From JBCCOW01 sp039025855 (GTDB lineage Bacteria; Planctomycetota; Phycisphaerae; Phycisphaerales; Phycisphaeraceae), in NCBI GenBank assembly GCA_039025855.1, contig JBCCNL010000009.1, positions 1 through 64,000 of the forward strand: DNA of 64,000 bases, in the 5' to 3' direction. A program made the position numbers and the translations under genes. This document shows, one piece after another, positions 33,827-43,239 of this stretch. The notes under the pieces are model-generated. The model was not told where the DNA came from. It ran no database searches and saw only the letters and a program-made list of their open reading frames with translations. Each line of letters starts with the position of its first letter. Within the stretch, counting starts at the first letter, position 1.

Positions 33827-36411
33827 CCCCCCCACCCGCCCCCACCCCGACAGCCGAACCGGTGGACTCTCTCACGTCTAACTACCGCGCCATCGACGGC
33901 GCCTACAGCGAGATGATCGGCGCCGACGGCCAACCCCGCGCCGCCTGGCAACCCCTCCTCCACAAGCTCGACACGCTTGGCCCCGAGGCCATCGCCCGCC
34001 GATGGTCCGCCGCCCAACGCGTCATCCGCGACAACGGCGTCACCTACAACGTCTACGGCGACCCCCGCGGCATGCACCGTCCCTGGGCCCTCGACCCCAT
34101 GCCCCTCGTGCTCGACCAGCACGAATGGGCCGCGCTCGAACCCGCGCTCATCCAACGCGCCCACCTGCTCAACCTCCTCCTCGCCGACCTCTACGGCTCC
34201 AACACGCTGCTCCGCTCCGGCACCCTCCCCGCCGACCTCGTCTTCGCCAACCCCAACTTCCTCCGCCCCTGCGTCGGCCAAACACCCCTTGGCGGACGCC
34301 ACCTCTCCCTCATCGCCTTCGACCTCGCCCGCAACCCCGACGGCCAGTGGTGGGTCGTCAACGACCGGACGCAGGCCCCCTCCGGTGCCGGCTACGCTCT
34401 CGAGAACCGCCTGATCATCTCGCGCGCCTTCCCCGACCTGTTCCGCGACTGCGGCGTCACCCGGCTCGCCCGGTTCTACTCCCGGCTCCGCCAGGAGCTC
34501 GCCCGCATCTCCCCCCAGCAGAACGAAGACCCCTTCATCGTCGTGCTCACGCCCGGCCCGATGAACGAGACCTACTTCGAGCACGCCTACCTCGCCCGCT
34601 ACCTCGGCTTCACCCTCGTCGAGGGCGGCGACCTCACCGTCCGCGACTCCAAGGTCTACCTCAAAACCCTCGGCGGCCTCCAGCGTGTCGATGTCATCCT
34701 CCGACGCCTCGACGACAGCTACTGCGACCCCCTCGAGCTCCGCACCGACTCCGTCCTCGGGCTCGCCGGCCTGCTCCAAGCCGCCGCGGCCGGCAACGTC
34801 GCAATCGCCAACGCACTCGGCAGCGGCCTGATCGAAACCCAATCGATCATGCCCTTCCTCCCCATGCTCAGCAAGAAGCTGCTCGGCGAACCGCTCAAGC
34901 TCCCCAGCGTCGCCACCTGGTGGTGCGGCCAGCCCAAAGAACTCGCCTACGTCATGGACAACCTGCCCCGGCTCGTGATCAAGCCCGCGTTCATGGGCGA
35001 GCCCTGGCCCCCCGTCTTCGGGGCTGCTCTTTCTAAAGACGAGACCGAAGCCCTCAAGCAGCGCATCCGCGCCCGACCCCACCGCTTCGTCGCCCAGGAG
35101 TCCATCGCCCTCTCCACCGCACCCGCCTGGCGCAACGGCACCCTCGACCCCCGACACGTCATGCTCCGCGTCTTCGTCGCCGCCACCGAGGACGGCTACA
35201 CCGTCATGCCCGGTGGGCTCGCCCGCGCCTCCGCCGCCCAGGACTCCATGATCGTCACCATGCAGCACGGCGGCGGCTCCAAAGACGCCTGGGTCCTCAC
35301 CTCCGACCCGGTCAGCCGGTTCTCCCTGCTCCAGCCCGAAGCCCGCGCGGTCACCGTCTCCCGCTCCGGGCACAACCTGCCCAGCCGCGTCGCCGACAGC
35401 CTCTACTGGCTGGGGCGCTACGTCGAACGCGCGGAAAACCTCACCGAACTGCTCCGCGCTATCTATAGCCGTATGACCGAGGAGACCTCGCCCGACGGCT
35501 GCCCCGAGCTGCCGCAGCTCATCACCGCCCTCGCCACCCTCGTCCACCGCGAACCCGACGACGGGCCCATCGCCAACCCCCTGATCGATCACAAACGCAC
35601 ACTCGACTTCCTCGCCTCCGTCGTCTTCGACGCCGACAACGCCGGCTCCCTCCGCGACGACATCAACCGCACCCTCCAGCTTGGGTCCATCGTCCGCGAC
35701 CGCATCTCCCTCGACACCTGGCGCATCGTCAACCAGATCGACCGCATCCTTCAGCCCACCCAAGACCACCACGCGGACCCCACCGACGTCCTCGACATGC
35801 TCGACCAGGTCGTCATCCCCCTCGCCGCCTTCGCCGGCCTCGGCAACGAGAGCATGACCCACGGCCACGGCTGGCGCTTCCTCGACCTCGGCCGACGCGT
35901 CGAACGCGCCCTCACCGGCGTCACCCTCCTCCAGTCCCTCACCACCGAACCCGACGAACACCAGACCGCCGTCCTCGACGCTCTGCTCACCGTCTCCCGC
36001 ACCCGCATGACCTACCGGTCCCGCTACCGGCTCGGGGTCGCCGCACTCCCCGTCATCGATCTGCTCCTGCAAGACGAGACCAACCCCCGCAGCGTCGCCT
36101 TCCAGCTCGCCCGGGCCGAGGCCCACATCACCGCCCTGCCCAAGGACGCCGGCGAAGGCCAACGCACCGACGACGAACGCATGGTCCTGGCCATGCTCGC
36201 CGCCCTCCGACTCGCCAGTCTTGACGAGCTGGTCGAAGTCGATGACGCCGGGCGACGCGACACCCTCGACCGGCTGCTCGAATCACTCAGCGACCGCCTG
36301 CCCGAGTTCTCCGACCTCGTCAGCCAACGCTATCTCACCCACGTCCAAGCCGGCCAACGCCTCACCGCCCTCAACGACCTCCCCGCCGTCGATGGCGACA
36401 CCACGCTCTGA
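33823..36411 (+). CDS. Circularly permuted ATP-grasp fused to alpha-E domain
   Basis: An 862-residue fusion of COG2308 (DUF404/DUF407) and COG2307 (DUF403, alpha-E). Landmarks of the ATP-grasp half are RRWSAAQRVIRDNGVTYNVY, LDPMPLVL, GSNTLLRSG, QAPSGAGYALENR and VIKPAFMGEPWPPVFG. From about residue 520 the helical alpha-E domain begins (SRVADSLYWLGRYVERAENL, typical of DUF403). These are usually two genes; here they are one polypeptide. The ATP-grasp half should join a carboxylate to an amine through an acyl phosphate (family knowledge). It is coupled to the genes on both sides: a 4-bp overlap upstream and a 15-bp gap downstream. Confidence 0.95.
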   Translation: MTPPPAPTPTAEPVDSLTSNYRAIDGAYSEMIGADGQPRAAWQPLLHKLDTLGPEAIARRWSAAQRVIRDNGVTYNVYGDPRGMHRPWALDPMPLVLDQHEWAALEPALIQRAHLLNLLLADLYGSNTLLRSGTLPADLVFANPNFLRPCVGQTPLGGRHLSLIAFDLARNPDGQWWVVNDRTQAPSGAGYALENRLIISRAFPDLFRDCGVTRLARFYSRLRQELARISPQQNEDPFIVVLTPGPMNETYFEHAYLARYLGFTLVEGGDLTVRDSKVYLKTLGGLQRVDVILRRLDDSYCDPLELRTDSVLGLAGLLQAAAAGNVAIANALGSGLIETQSIMPFLPMLSKKLLGEPLKLPSVATWWCGQPKELAYVMDNLPRLVIKPAFMGEPWPPVFGAALSKDETEALKQRIRARPHRFVAQESIALSTAPAWRNGTLDPRHVMLRVFVAATEDGYTVMPGGLARASAAQDSMIVTMQHGGGSKDAWVLTSDPVSRFSLLQPEARAVTVSRSGHNLPSRVADSLYWLGRYVERAENLTELLRAIYSRMTEETSPDGCPELPQLITALATLVHREPDDGPIANPLIDHKRTLDFLASVVFDADNAGSLRDDINRTLQLGSIVRDRISLDTWRIVNQIDRILQPTQDHHADPTDVLDMLDQVVIPLAAFAGLGNESMTHGHGWRFLDLGRRVERALTGVTLLQSLTTEPDEHQTAVLDALLTVSRTRMTYRSRYRLGVAALPVIDLLLQDETNPRSVAFQLARAEAHITALPKDAGEGQRTDDERMVLAMLAALRLASLDELVEVDDAGRRDTLDRLLESLSDRLPEFSDLVSQRYLTHVQAGQRLTALNDLPAVDGDTTL

Positions 36412-36426
36412 CCCTCACCCGACCCC

Positions 36427-37308
36427 ATGCGTTACCAAGTCCAGCACGAGACCGAATACCGCTACTCCCAGCCCGTCACCCTCGGGCACAGCTCGCTGCA
36501 CCTCCGCCCGCGCCCCGTCGACCGCCAACGCTGCCTCGCCATGGCCATCGACATCTCCCCCCGACCCGCGGTCATGACCGAACGCACCGACTACTTCGGC
36601 AACCCCGTCGACTACTTCATCGTCCAGCAGCACCACCAGGCGATGACCATCTCCACCCGCTGCACCATCGAGGTCGACCGCGTCGAACCCCTCATCGACG
36701 GCGTCAGCAAACCCTGGGAAACCGTCCGCGATTCGCTCCGCAGCGACACCTCCCCCGCCGGCCTCGACGCCTACCAGCACACCTTCGACTCCGCCCTCGC
36801 CGCGGGCACGCCCGAGTTCGCCGGCTACGCCGCCGAGTCCTTCCCGCCCGGCCGGCCCATCCTCGACGGCGCACGCGACCTCACCCAACGCATCAGCGAC
36901 GACTTCACCTTCGACCCCACCACCACCAACGTCGCCACCCCGGTCAAACAGGTCTTCGAGCAACGCAGCGGCGTCTGCCAGGACTTCGCCCACCTCATGA
37001 TCGCCCTGCTCCGCGCCCTCGGGCTGCCCGCCCGCTACGTCTCCGGCTACCTCCGCACCTACCCCCCACCCGGCCAGCCCCGCCTCCAGGGCGTCGACGC
37101 CTCCCACGCGTGGGTCGGCGTCTACTGCCCCGACTTCGGCTGGGCCGACTTCGACCCCACCAACAACAAGCTCGTCGCCTCCGACCACATCACCGTCGCC
37201 TGGGGCCGAGACTACGCCGACGTCGCCCCCGTCAAAGGCCTCGTCCTCGGCGGTGACGAACACTACCTCTCCGTCCGCGTCGATGTCGCCCCCGAATCCG
37301 CCAAGTGA
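36427..37308 (+). CDS. Transglutaminase-like protein
   Basis: A 293-residue stand-alone transglutaminase-like protein (COG1305). The N-terminal beta domain starts MRYQVQHETEYRYSQPVTLG, and the core has Cys184 in SGVCQDFAHLMIALLR, His227 in ASHAWVGVY and Asp243 in ADFDPTNN. Cys, His and Asp spacing is as expected for an active thiol enzyme. It is third in an operon with a larger transglutaminase fusion and the ATP-grasp/alpha-E ligase, so the two thiol enzymes probably act on the product or substrate of the ligase. There is no signal peptide, so the site is cytoplasmic. Confidence 0.94.
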   Translation: MRYQVQHETEYRYSQPVTLGHSSLHLRPRPVDRQRCLAMAIDISPRPAVMTERTDYFGNPVDYFIVQQHHQAMTISTRCTIEVDRVEPLIDGVSKPWETVRDSLRSDTSPAGLDAYQHTFDSALAAGTPEFAGYAAESFPPGRPILDGARDLTQRISDDFTFDPTTTNVATPVKQVFEQRSGVCQDFAHLMIALLRALGLPARYVSGYLRTYPPPGQPRLQGVDASHAWVGVYCPDFGWADFDPTNNKLVASDHITVAWGRDYADVAPVKGLVLGGDEHYLSVRVDVAPESAK

Positions 37309-37324
37309 TCCACCCCCCCACACG

Positions 37325-38146
37325 CTAGCCTCCCGTCGCCTGCAGGCTCCGCCGGTAGTCACTCGGCGACAGCCCGAAGTGCTGCTTGAACACCTTCGAA
37401 AACCGCGCCGGGTCCGCATACCCCAGCGCATACCCCACCTCTTGGACACCGTCCCGCGTCATGCTCAGCAGCTCGGCCGCCCGCTTCATCCGCCGCCGGA
37501 TCAGGTAGTCCTGCGGCGGTGCCGCGAACCGCTCCCGGAACAGCCTGCGGAACCGGCTGTACGAATACCCACACGCCTCCGCCAACGCATGAAAATCGTG
37601 TCGCCGCTCCGGCTCCTGGTCGATCGCATCCTTCACCGCCAGCAACGCCGCGTCGGGCCCCCGCGTCGAACGGTCCTGCTCGACATACGCCAACAACCGG
37701 TTCAGCGTGAACACCCCCTGCCACTCCAGGTCCGGTGACCGCAGCGACCGGTACAGCTCATCAAACGCCTCCCGCGTGCGGGCCGCACCCGACAACCGGA
37801 CCGCACCCGACGGCGCGAGATGCTCCAGCAAAGGCTTGTAGTAGTCGTCCGCCAACGCCCCGCGGAACATCACCCAGTTGTGCTCCCACGCCCCGGTCGG
37901 ACCCGGCCCATACCGATACCGCGACACACGGTCCGTCCAGAAGAACGTCGGCGCAGTCGTCTCGACCCGCGCATGCCCCGCGCGCTGAAAGTAGAAGCTC
38001 CCGCCTGCCATCAACTGCACCGCGTACGCCGACGGGAACCGCTCGTCGATATGCACGCGACACCCCGGATGAGGCCCCCCCGCGAGCATGACCAAGTCGA
38101 ATTCAGACATAGCCAAATCAAACAAGTAATCAGCCGGATGCGACAT
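37325..38146 (-). CDS. AraC-family regulator
   Basis: A 273-residue regulator. A divergent N-terminal sensory region (PGCRVHIDERFPSAYAVQLM, FQRAGHARVETTAPTFFW) precedes the AraC HTH pair (FHALAEACGYSYSRFRRLF and VQEVGYALGYADPARFSKVF). It is transcribed away from the Gfo/Idh/MocA and isomerase genes, which it probably regulates in response to a sugar. An ATG at residue 14 is an alternative start. Confidence 0.9.
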   Translation of the reverse strand: MSHPADYLFDLAMSEFDLVMLAGGPHPGCRVHIDERFPSAYAVQLMAGGSFYFQRAGHARVETTAPTFFWTDRVSRYRYGPGPTGAWEHNWVMFRGALADDYYKPLLEHLAPSGAVRLSGAARTREAFDELYRSLRSPDLEWQGVFTLNRLLAYVEQDRSTRGPDAALLAVKDAIDQEPERRHDFHALAEACGYSYSRFRRLFRERFAAPPQDYLIRRRMKRAAELLSMTRDGVQEVGYALGYADPARFSKVFKQHFGLSPSDYRRSLQATGG

Positions 38147-38160
38147 TCCGGTCGCCGATC

Positions 38161-38202
38161 TTGACTTATATCATCAGCCATTCTTACGAACAAGAGCGTT
38201 CG
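38161..38202 (+). promoter_or_regulatory. Candidate promoter and operator before the sugar operon
   Basis: TTGACT (38161-38166) and TACGAA (38185-38190) are 18 bp apart. CGAAC-AAGAGC-GTTCG (38187-38202) is an inverted repeat overlapping the -10 and likely start point, a plausible site for the divergent AraC protein. Confidence 0.45.
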
Positions 38203-38238
38203 CAGCCCACCCTCAACAACGCCAAATAAGACAAAACC

Positions 38239-39363
38239 ATGGCCCAGCGCATCTACATCATCGGCACCGGCGTCATCTCCGGACACCACGCGCAGGCCCG
38301 CCAGGCCCTGCCCCGCGAGACCGAGCTCTACGCCGCCGACCCCAACCCCGAAGCCCTGGCGAAGTTCAAGGCCGAACACCCCGACGCGGTCACCTTCCCC
38401 TCCTCCGACGAGATGCTCGCCCACGCTCCTGCGCGGGACTTAGACATTGTCGCCGTGTCCACTCCACCCAAGTGGCACTGTTCCGAGACCCTCAAGGCCC
38501 TGCGTAGCGGCCGGAACGTCGTCTGCGAAAAGCCGTTCGCGATGAGCCTCGACGAAGCCCGGCAGATGGTCGACGAAGCCAAAACCCTCGGGCTGCACGT
38601 GGCCTGCTGCAGCAACCGCTTCATCGACTGGGCCAGCAACCGGGACCTCAAGCAGCTGCTCAACGACGGCGTGATCGGCGAGCCCTACCTCGTCGACTTC
38701 CTCCACCGCTCGAGCTGTTCTCGCACCGGCGTCGAATACCAGAACGGATCGTGGTGGTTCCTCGAAAAGGCTAAGAACGGCGGTGGCCCACTGCTCGACT
38801 GGGGCCCCTACGACGTAGCCGTGCTCCTCGAACTCTTCGAGCCCACCCACATCACCATCACCGGCGCGATCGCCCAACACATCAACGTCCCGCACGGCAT
38901 CCCCGACGGCGTCACCTATGACATCGAGACCCAAGCCGCCGCGACGCTGACCCTGCACCGGGACGCCGGCCGAGACGTGACCGTCCGCTACGAACGCACC
39001 TGCTGCACCCACGGCGAGAACGAAAGCAAGGAAACGATCTACGGCACCAAAGGCTCAGCGACCTGGAGCTGGCTGCCCTTCGAGAAAGACCCACACGTCA
39101 AGCTCCGCGTCACCCGCGCACCCCGCCTCGCCGACGAGACCGTCCACCCCTCGACGCCCCAGTCCGACGACGACACCTGGGTCCACGCACCGGTCCGCGA
39201 ATTCGACCGCTTCCTCCGCGGCGACGCGACCGCACCCGTCCTCGTCAACGACGACGCGTTGTTTCCCTTCAGCATGCTCCAGGGCATCTACCAGGCCGCC
39301 GAGACCGGGCAACCCGTGACCGTCCACCGCACCGCCGCCAAGCTCGCTGAGGCCACGCAATGA
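38239..39363 (+). CDS. Gfo/Idh/MocA-family oxidoreductase
   Basis: A 374-residue NAD(P)-dependent sugar dehydrogenase with a shortened Rossmann loop (RIYIIGTGVISGHH) and the catalytic Lys in NVVCEKPFAMSLDEA. The mid region, KNGGGPLLDWGPYDVAVLLE, is the family's substrate-binding helix. Its stop overlaps the start of the isomerase gene by 4 bp (ATGA). Position in an operon with an isomerase, beside an AraC regulator and a sulfatase, points to catabolism of a sulfated or modified sugar. Confidence 0.93.
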   Translation: MAQRIYIIGTGVISGHHAQARQALPRETELYAADPNPEALAKFKAEHPDAVTFPSSDEMLAHAPARDLDIVAVSTPPKWHCSETLKALRSGRNVVCEKPFAMSLDEARQMVDEAKTLGLHVACCSNRFIDWASNRDLKQLLNDGVIGEPYLVDFLHRSSCSRTGVEYQNGSWWFLEKAKNGGGPLLDWGPYDVAVLLELFEPTHITITGAIAQHINVPHGIPDGVTYDIETQAAATLTLHRDAGRDVTVRYERTCCTHGENESKETIYGTKGSATWSWLPFEKDPHVKLRVTRAPRLADETVHPSTPQSDDDTWVHAPVREFDRFLRGDATAPVLVNDDALFPFSMLQGIYQAAETGQPVTVHRTAAKLAEATQ

Positions 39364-40190
39364 CCCACCGCCTCTACGCCATGGACACCCACTTCATGGG
39401 CGACAACCAAGGCCCCACGCCCGCCGAACAGGCCGCCCTCGTCAAAGCCGCCGGCTACGACGACTACTACGTCACCGGTGCCGTCCACAAGCCTGAGAAG
39501 TTCGACGCGCTCCGGCAAGCCGCCCACGACGCAGGCCTCGGGATCAACGCCGCCTTCGAGTGTTTCGAGATCCTCAAGCCGCCCACACCCACCGACCTCG
39601 ACCACATCGAACACGTCCTGTCCGCGCTGCCCGACGACGGCCGACTCGAGATCGCCCTCACCGCCGGCGGCATGGCCAAGGACAGCAGCCAAACCGACCA
39701 CGACGACGCAGCCCTGACCTGGCTCGAACCCATCGCCCAGCTTCTCGAAAATTACAGCCGCGAAGGCTCGCTCTACCCGCACTTCCACTTCTACGTCGAG
39801 ACGCTGAGCGACGCGATCCGGCTCGCCGACACGGTCGGACACCCCCAGCTCAAGGTGATGTTCACCAGCTACCACTGGTTCTTCGCTAGACACAATCTGA
39901 GCCACGCCGAACCGGACTACGCCGAGCTGTTCGCTCAGGCCGGCGACCGGCTTAACGCGGTCAACCTCTGCGGGTCCACCGTCTTCGCCAACGAGCAAGA
40001 AGCCGCCGGCCGGATGAACCCGTCGATCGACCCGCTCGACACCGGGGACAAAGACATCGACGGCATCGTCGCCGAACTCCAGCGCATCAACTTCCAGGGC
40101 CCGATCGGCATCCAAGGCTACGCCGTCACCGACACCGCCGAGAGTGCGCTGCGCCGCTCGTTCACCAAGCTCAAGTCGCTGCTTGGCTGA
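39360..40190 (+). CDS. Sugar phosphate isomerase/epimerase-like TIM barrel
   Basis: A 276-residue xylose-isomerase-like TIM barrel (AP endonuclease 2 superfamily). It begins MTHRLYAMDTHFMGDNQGPT; barrel strands can be followed at DDYYVTG, GINAAFECFEIL, FHFYVETLS and KVMFTSYHWFF, ending with PIGIQGYAV. His and Glu residues at strand ends would bind a metal. It overlaps the oxidoreductase by ATGA and very likely works on the same substrate. It converges with the sulfatase, 7 bp apart. Confidence 0.85.
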   Translation: MTHRLYAMDTHFMGDNQGPTPAEQAALVKAAGYDDYYVTGAVHKPEKFDALRQAAHDAGLGINAAFECFEILKPPTPTDLDHIEHVLSALPDDGRLEIALTAGGMAKDSSQTDHDDAALTWLEPIAQLLENYSREGSLYPHFHFYVETLSDAIRLADTVGHPQLKVMFTSYHWFFARHNLSHAEPDYAELFAQAGDRLNAVNLCGSTVFANEQEAAGRMNPSIDPLDTGDKDIDGIVAELQRINFQGPIGIQGYAVTDTAESALRRSFTKLKSLLG

Positions 40191-40197
40191 GACGCCC

Positions 40198-41646
40198 TCA
40201 CCGCGAACGCGGCGGCAGCTTCGCCTCCAACTGATCCACGAACCGGTCCGTCAACTCCGGTTCCGCTTCGGCCAGGTTGCGTGTCTCCGCCGCCCCGGTC
40301 GTGTGGTCATACAGCTCTCGGCGGCCGTTGTTGTGCAACACCAAGCGGTGCGTGTCGGTCCGCAGCGTCCGTCCCATATGGTGGTAGCTCACCGCCGTAT
40401 GGCCCGGTGTCTCAGGAGCGTTCAAGATTGCCCGAAGCGAAACGCCCTGCGCAAAGGTCGGCTCGGGCAGCCCCGCCAAGTCGCTGAGCGTCGGGAACAG
40501 GTCGATCGTCTCCACCACCGCATCCGTCGCCACACCGGGCTCCGGCATCCCGGGCTGCACCACAATCAGCGGCGAACGCAGCGACTCCTCGAACAGCGTG
40601 TGCTTACCCCACACCGCGTGCTCGCCGAGGTGAAAGCCGTGATCGCCCCACAGCACGATGATGGTGTGGTCTGCCGCGCCGCTCGCCTCGAGCCGATCGA
40701 TCACGCGTCCCACCAACGCATCGACGTAGGTCACGCAGGCCGCGTAGTGCCGGCGGACCGCGTCGGCGAAGTCGGCGTCTTCGTTCGGGTCGCGGTCCCA
40801 CAGGAAGTAGCGCTTGAACTCCCCCGAGCCGTGCCAGGTCGAAACGCCGGTCGGCCTCGTCGGGTGCGGGATCGGCGGCAGCTCCACGCCCAAGTAAGGC
40901 TCCATGTATTTCGCCGGCGCCCCGAAGGGCAAATGCGGCCGAATGAAACCAACCGCCAGGAAGAACTGCTTGTCCTCATCGGCTGCCAGCACATCAAGCT
41001 GCCGCAGCGCCTCGTCGGCGATCAGCCCGTCGGGGTAGATCGTGTCGTCGCCCGGCGTGGACTGGTAGACGTGCATCGTGCCGGGCTTCTTGCGCACTTC
41101 GCCATTGGCCAGGCCGTGCATCGCGCCGACCGGGGTCTTCCACGCGCCCGCCGGCATCAGGTGTCGGTCCCACGACTCGGGCATCTCGAGCCGATCGTCC
41201 TGATTCCAGCCGGGCCCCATCCGCCCGCCCGGGTAGTGCGAGACCTTCCCGACCGACACGGTCGTGTACCCGTGCTGACGGAACCACCCGGGCATCGACG
41301 GCGGCACACCCGCAGGGTCCGCGATCAGCCGACGGCCGCGCCCCGCCAAGGCCCCATTCCCCGTCGGGCCATAGAGCCCGGTGAGCATCGCGTAGCGGGA
41401 CGCGCCACACGTCGGGGCCTGCACGTAATGCCGATTGAACTGCCGACCCCGCGACGCCAGACGATCGATGTGCGGCGACTGGATGTAACCCTTCCCGTAA
41501 CTCCCCAGCTCGGGGCGCAGGTCATCGATACAGATCAGCAGCACGTTCGGCCGAGACGGTGCCGACGGCTCAGCCAATACGCCGTGGCCCAACACCAAGA
41601 GCGATACAAGACCCGCGATCCATCCTGTCCGGTTCGATAGACGCAT
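40198..41646 (-). CDS. Secreted iduronate-2-sulfatase-like sulfatase
   Basis: A 482-residue type I sulfatase with an N-terminal signal peptide (WIAGLVSLLVLGHGVLAE). The metal-binding Asp pair is in ICIDDLRPELGSYG (41-42). The nucleophile Cys80 is in CGASRYAMLTG, the CXAXR form of the site that formylglycine-generating enzyme can still oxidise. IIVLWGDHGFHLGEHAVWGK is the second metal site. The closest group by motif is iduronate-2-sulfatase-like, abundant in planctomycetes and used on sulfated polysaccharides. It converges with the oxidoreductase/isomerase pair. Confidence 0.94.
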   Translation of the reverse strand: MRLSNRTGWIAGLVSLLVLGHGVLAEPSAPSRPNVLLICIDDLRPELGSYGKGYIQSPHIDRLASRGRQFNRHYVQAPTCGASRYAMLTGLYGPTGNGALAGRGRRLIADPAGVPPSMPGWFRQHGYTTVSVGKVSHYPGGRMGPGWNQDDRLEMPESWDRHLMPAGAWKTPVGAMHGLANGEVRKKPGTMHVYQSTPGDDTIYPDGLIADEALRQLDVLAADEDKQFFLAVGFIRPHLPFGAPAKYMEPYLGVELPPIPHPTRPTGVSTWHGSGEFKRYFLWDRDPNEDADFADAVRRHYAACVTYVDALVGRVIDRLEASGAADHTIIVLWGDHGFHLGEHAVWGKHTLFEESLRSPLIVVQPGMPEPGVATDAVVETIDLFPTLSDLAGLPEPTFAQGVSLRAILNAPETPGHTAVSYHHMGRTLRTDTHRLVLHNNGRRELYDHTTGAAETRNLAEAEPELTDRFVDQLEAKLPPRSR

Positions 41647-41702
41647 GAAATAGAGCCTTGAAACTAAGAGCGATCCTAAACGCTGCGTGGTGTGGTGCGG
41701 TA

Positions 41703-42923
41703 TCAGACAGCCCCGTAAACGACGTCGCCCTGAGCGACGGTCGCACGCAGCCAGCGGTCGTCCCAGTCCCAGATCAGCCGGCCGAGCGGGTCGGGATGAC
41801 TCAACCAGTCGCCGGGCGGATCAAAGACGAGCAGGTCGGCCGGGGCGTCGGGCTGGAGCGTGCCGGCGTCGGACCAGCCAAGAGCCGCGGCGGAGCCGGC
41901 GGTGATGTCGTGCCAGGCTTCCGTTGAGGGGATGACCACCGAGTCGCGTCGCCAGGCGGTTTCCATCATTGCCCGGGCCACACGGGGCATCGACACGTCG
42001 TAGCCCCCGCCGATGTCGGAGCCGGGCGCGACGCGGACGCCGGCAGCGAGCAGCGCCACACGGTCCATGTCGCCCGAACCAAGAAACGTGTTGGCGGTCG
42101 GGCAGTGCGCCGCGATCGCCCCGGCGTCGGACAGCGCCTTCCGGCCGGCATCGTCGACGTGGATGACATGCCCGAAGACCGCCCGCGGCGTCAGCAGACC
42201 CGCGTCGGCGTAGACCTGCACATACGGCTTGCCGAAGCGCCGCTCGACCTCCGCACACTCCGCGGTGTTCTCCGACAGGTGGGTCTGGATGACCGCGTCG
42301 TGCTCGGCCGCCAGTCGACCCGCCCCCTCCATCAGGTCCTGCGAACACGACAGCGCAAAGCGTGGCGTCACCGCCGCTGCGACACGCCCCGCTGCGCCAT
42401 GCCGATCAAGCAGGTCCGCGGTCTGATCCAGCAGCTCCCCAGCCGGTCGCAGCAACCCGTCGGGCGCCCCCTCGTTCATCAGCACATGCCCGATCCGGGC
42501 CCGCAGCCCGCGGTCCTTGCAGAGCGACAGCGCCGCGTCCGCGGCGGCATGATGGACGGTGGAGTAGGCACCGATACCGACCGTGCCGACCGACAGCAGC
42601 CGATCGATCACCCCCGTGAGGTCGGCGCGGGCGCGATCGGTATCGGCCCAGCGCATCTCGGCCGGGAACGTGACCTCGGCCAGCCAATCGAGCAGCGGCC
42701 GGCCGTGCGCCCCCACGATGGGGAACTGCGGCAGGTGGACATGCGCATCGGTGAACGCCGGGGAGATGAGCGGCGCACCCGGCACCAGCCCGCCAAGCGC
42801 AGCGGGTTCATCGATCTCCACCGAGGCGATACGCCCGTCGCTGAGCGTGACCCATCCACTGCCGAGGGTGACAGCTGCGGGGTTCGCGGGGTCGGGCAGG
42901 ATCAGGGCACCAGCGAGCTGCAT
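41703..42923 (-). CDS. guaD: Guanine deaminase-like amidohydrolase
   Basis: A 406-residue metal-dependent amidohydrolase. Landmarks match guanine deaminase: FTDAHVHLPQFPIVGAHG (metal His pair), LLDWLAEVTFPAEMRWADTD, THLSENTAECAEVERRFG, HVIHVDDAG, AAHCPTANTFLGSGDM and APGSDIGGGYDVSMPRV. The reaction is guanine to xanthine plus ammonia. A related deaminase such as a chlorohydrolase cannot be excluded, but the FPAEMRW and GSDIGGG phrases favour guanine. A TAAGCT hexamer lies 6 nt before the ATG. Confidence 0.88.
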   Translation of the reverse strand: MQLAGALILPDPANPAAVTLGSGWVTLSDGRIASVEIDEPAALGGLVPGAPLISPAFTDAHVHLPQFPIVGAHGRPLLDWLAEVTFPAEMRWADTDRARADLTGVIDRLLSVGTVGIGAYSTVHHAAADAALSLCKDRGLRARIGHVLMNEGAPDGLLRPAGELLDQTADLLDRHGAAGRVAAAVTPRFALSCSQDLMEGAGRLAAEHDAVIQTHLSENTAECAEVERRFGKPYVQVYADAGLLTPRAVFGHVIHVDDAGRKALSDAGAIAAHCPTANTFLGSGDMDRVALLAAGVRVAPGSDIGGGYDVSMPRVARAMMETAWRRDSVVIPSTEAWHDITAGSAAALGWSDAGTLQPDAPADLLVFDPPGDWLSHPDPLGRLIWDWDDRWLRATVAQGDVVYGAV

Positions 42924-42929
42924 CCCTAG

Positions 42930-42935
42930 AGCTTA
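42930..42935 (-). promoter_or_regulatory. Candidate -10 hexamer TAAGCT
   Basis: TAAGCT is 6 nt before the guaD ATG with no ribosome site. It lies after the tRNA-Asn terminator. Confidence 0.4.
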
Positions 42936-42970
42936 CGGGCTCCGCGATGCCGGCCTGACGGACACCCCCC

Positions 42971-43007
42971 AAAAGAAAGCCCCAGCCGCACGCTTGCGAC
43001 CGGGGCT
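42971..43007 (-). terminator. Intrinsic terminator of tRNA-Asn
   Basis: On the minus strand AGCCCC...GGGGCT encloses TCGCA...TGCGG(C) pairing, followed by TTCTTTT. It begins 4 bp after the tRNA 3' end. Confidence 0.85.
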
Positions 43008-43011
43008 GAAG

Positions 43012-43084
43012 CTCCCCGAGCTGGACTCGAACCAGCGACAGGGTGATTAACAGTCACCTGCTCTACCAACTGAGCTATCGGGGA
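43012..43084 (-). tRNA. tRNA-Asn (GTT)
   Basis: A 73-nt cloverleaf on the minus strand. The acceptor stem TCCCCGA pairs with TCGGGGA, and the discriminator base is G. The D-arm reads GCTCAGTTGGTAGAGC, the anticodon loop CTGTTAA gives anticodon GTT, and the T-arm is GCTGGTTCGAGTCCAGC. CCA is not encoded. Confidence 0.97.
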
Positions 43085-43239
43085 ATAGCTGCAGAAAGTC
43101 TATCCGCTGCAGGGGGGGCGTCAAGGTCATCGGGCCCGGGCTGCTAGGGTGTCGGGGACCACCGGTGCACGGACGATCGGCGGAATCCGGGCAGACCGGC
43201 CCGACGAACAACACCGTAATCCCAGACTGGAGCATCACC

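Noticed and set aside
31118..36162. Two very long minus-strand frames opposite the transglutaminase operon
   Set aside because: Both mirror the composition of well-identified forward genes and lack any domain.
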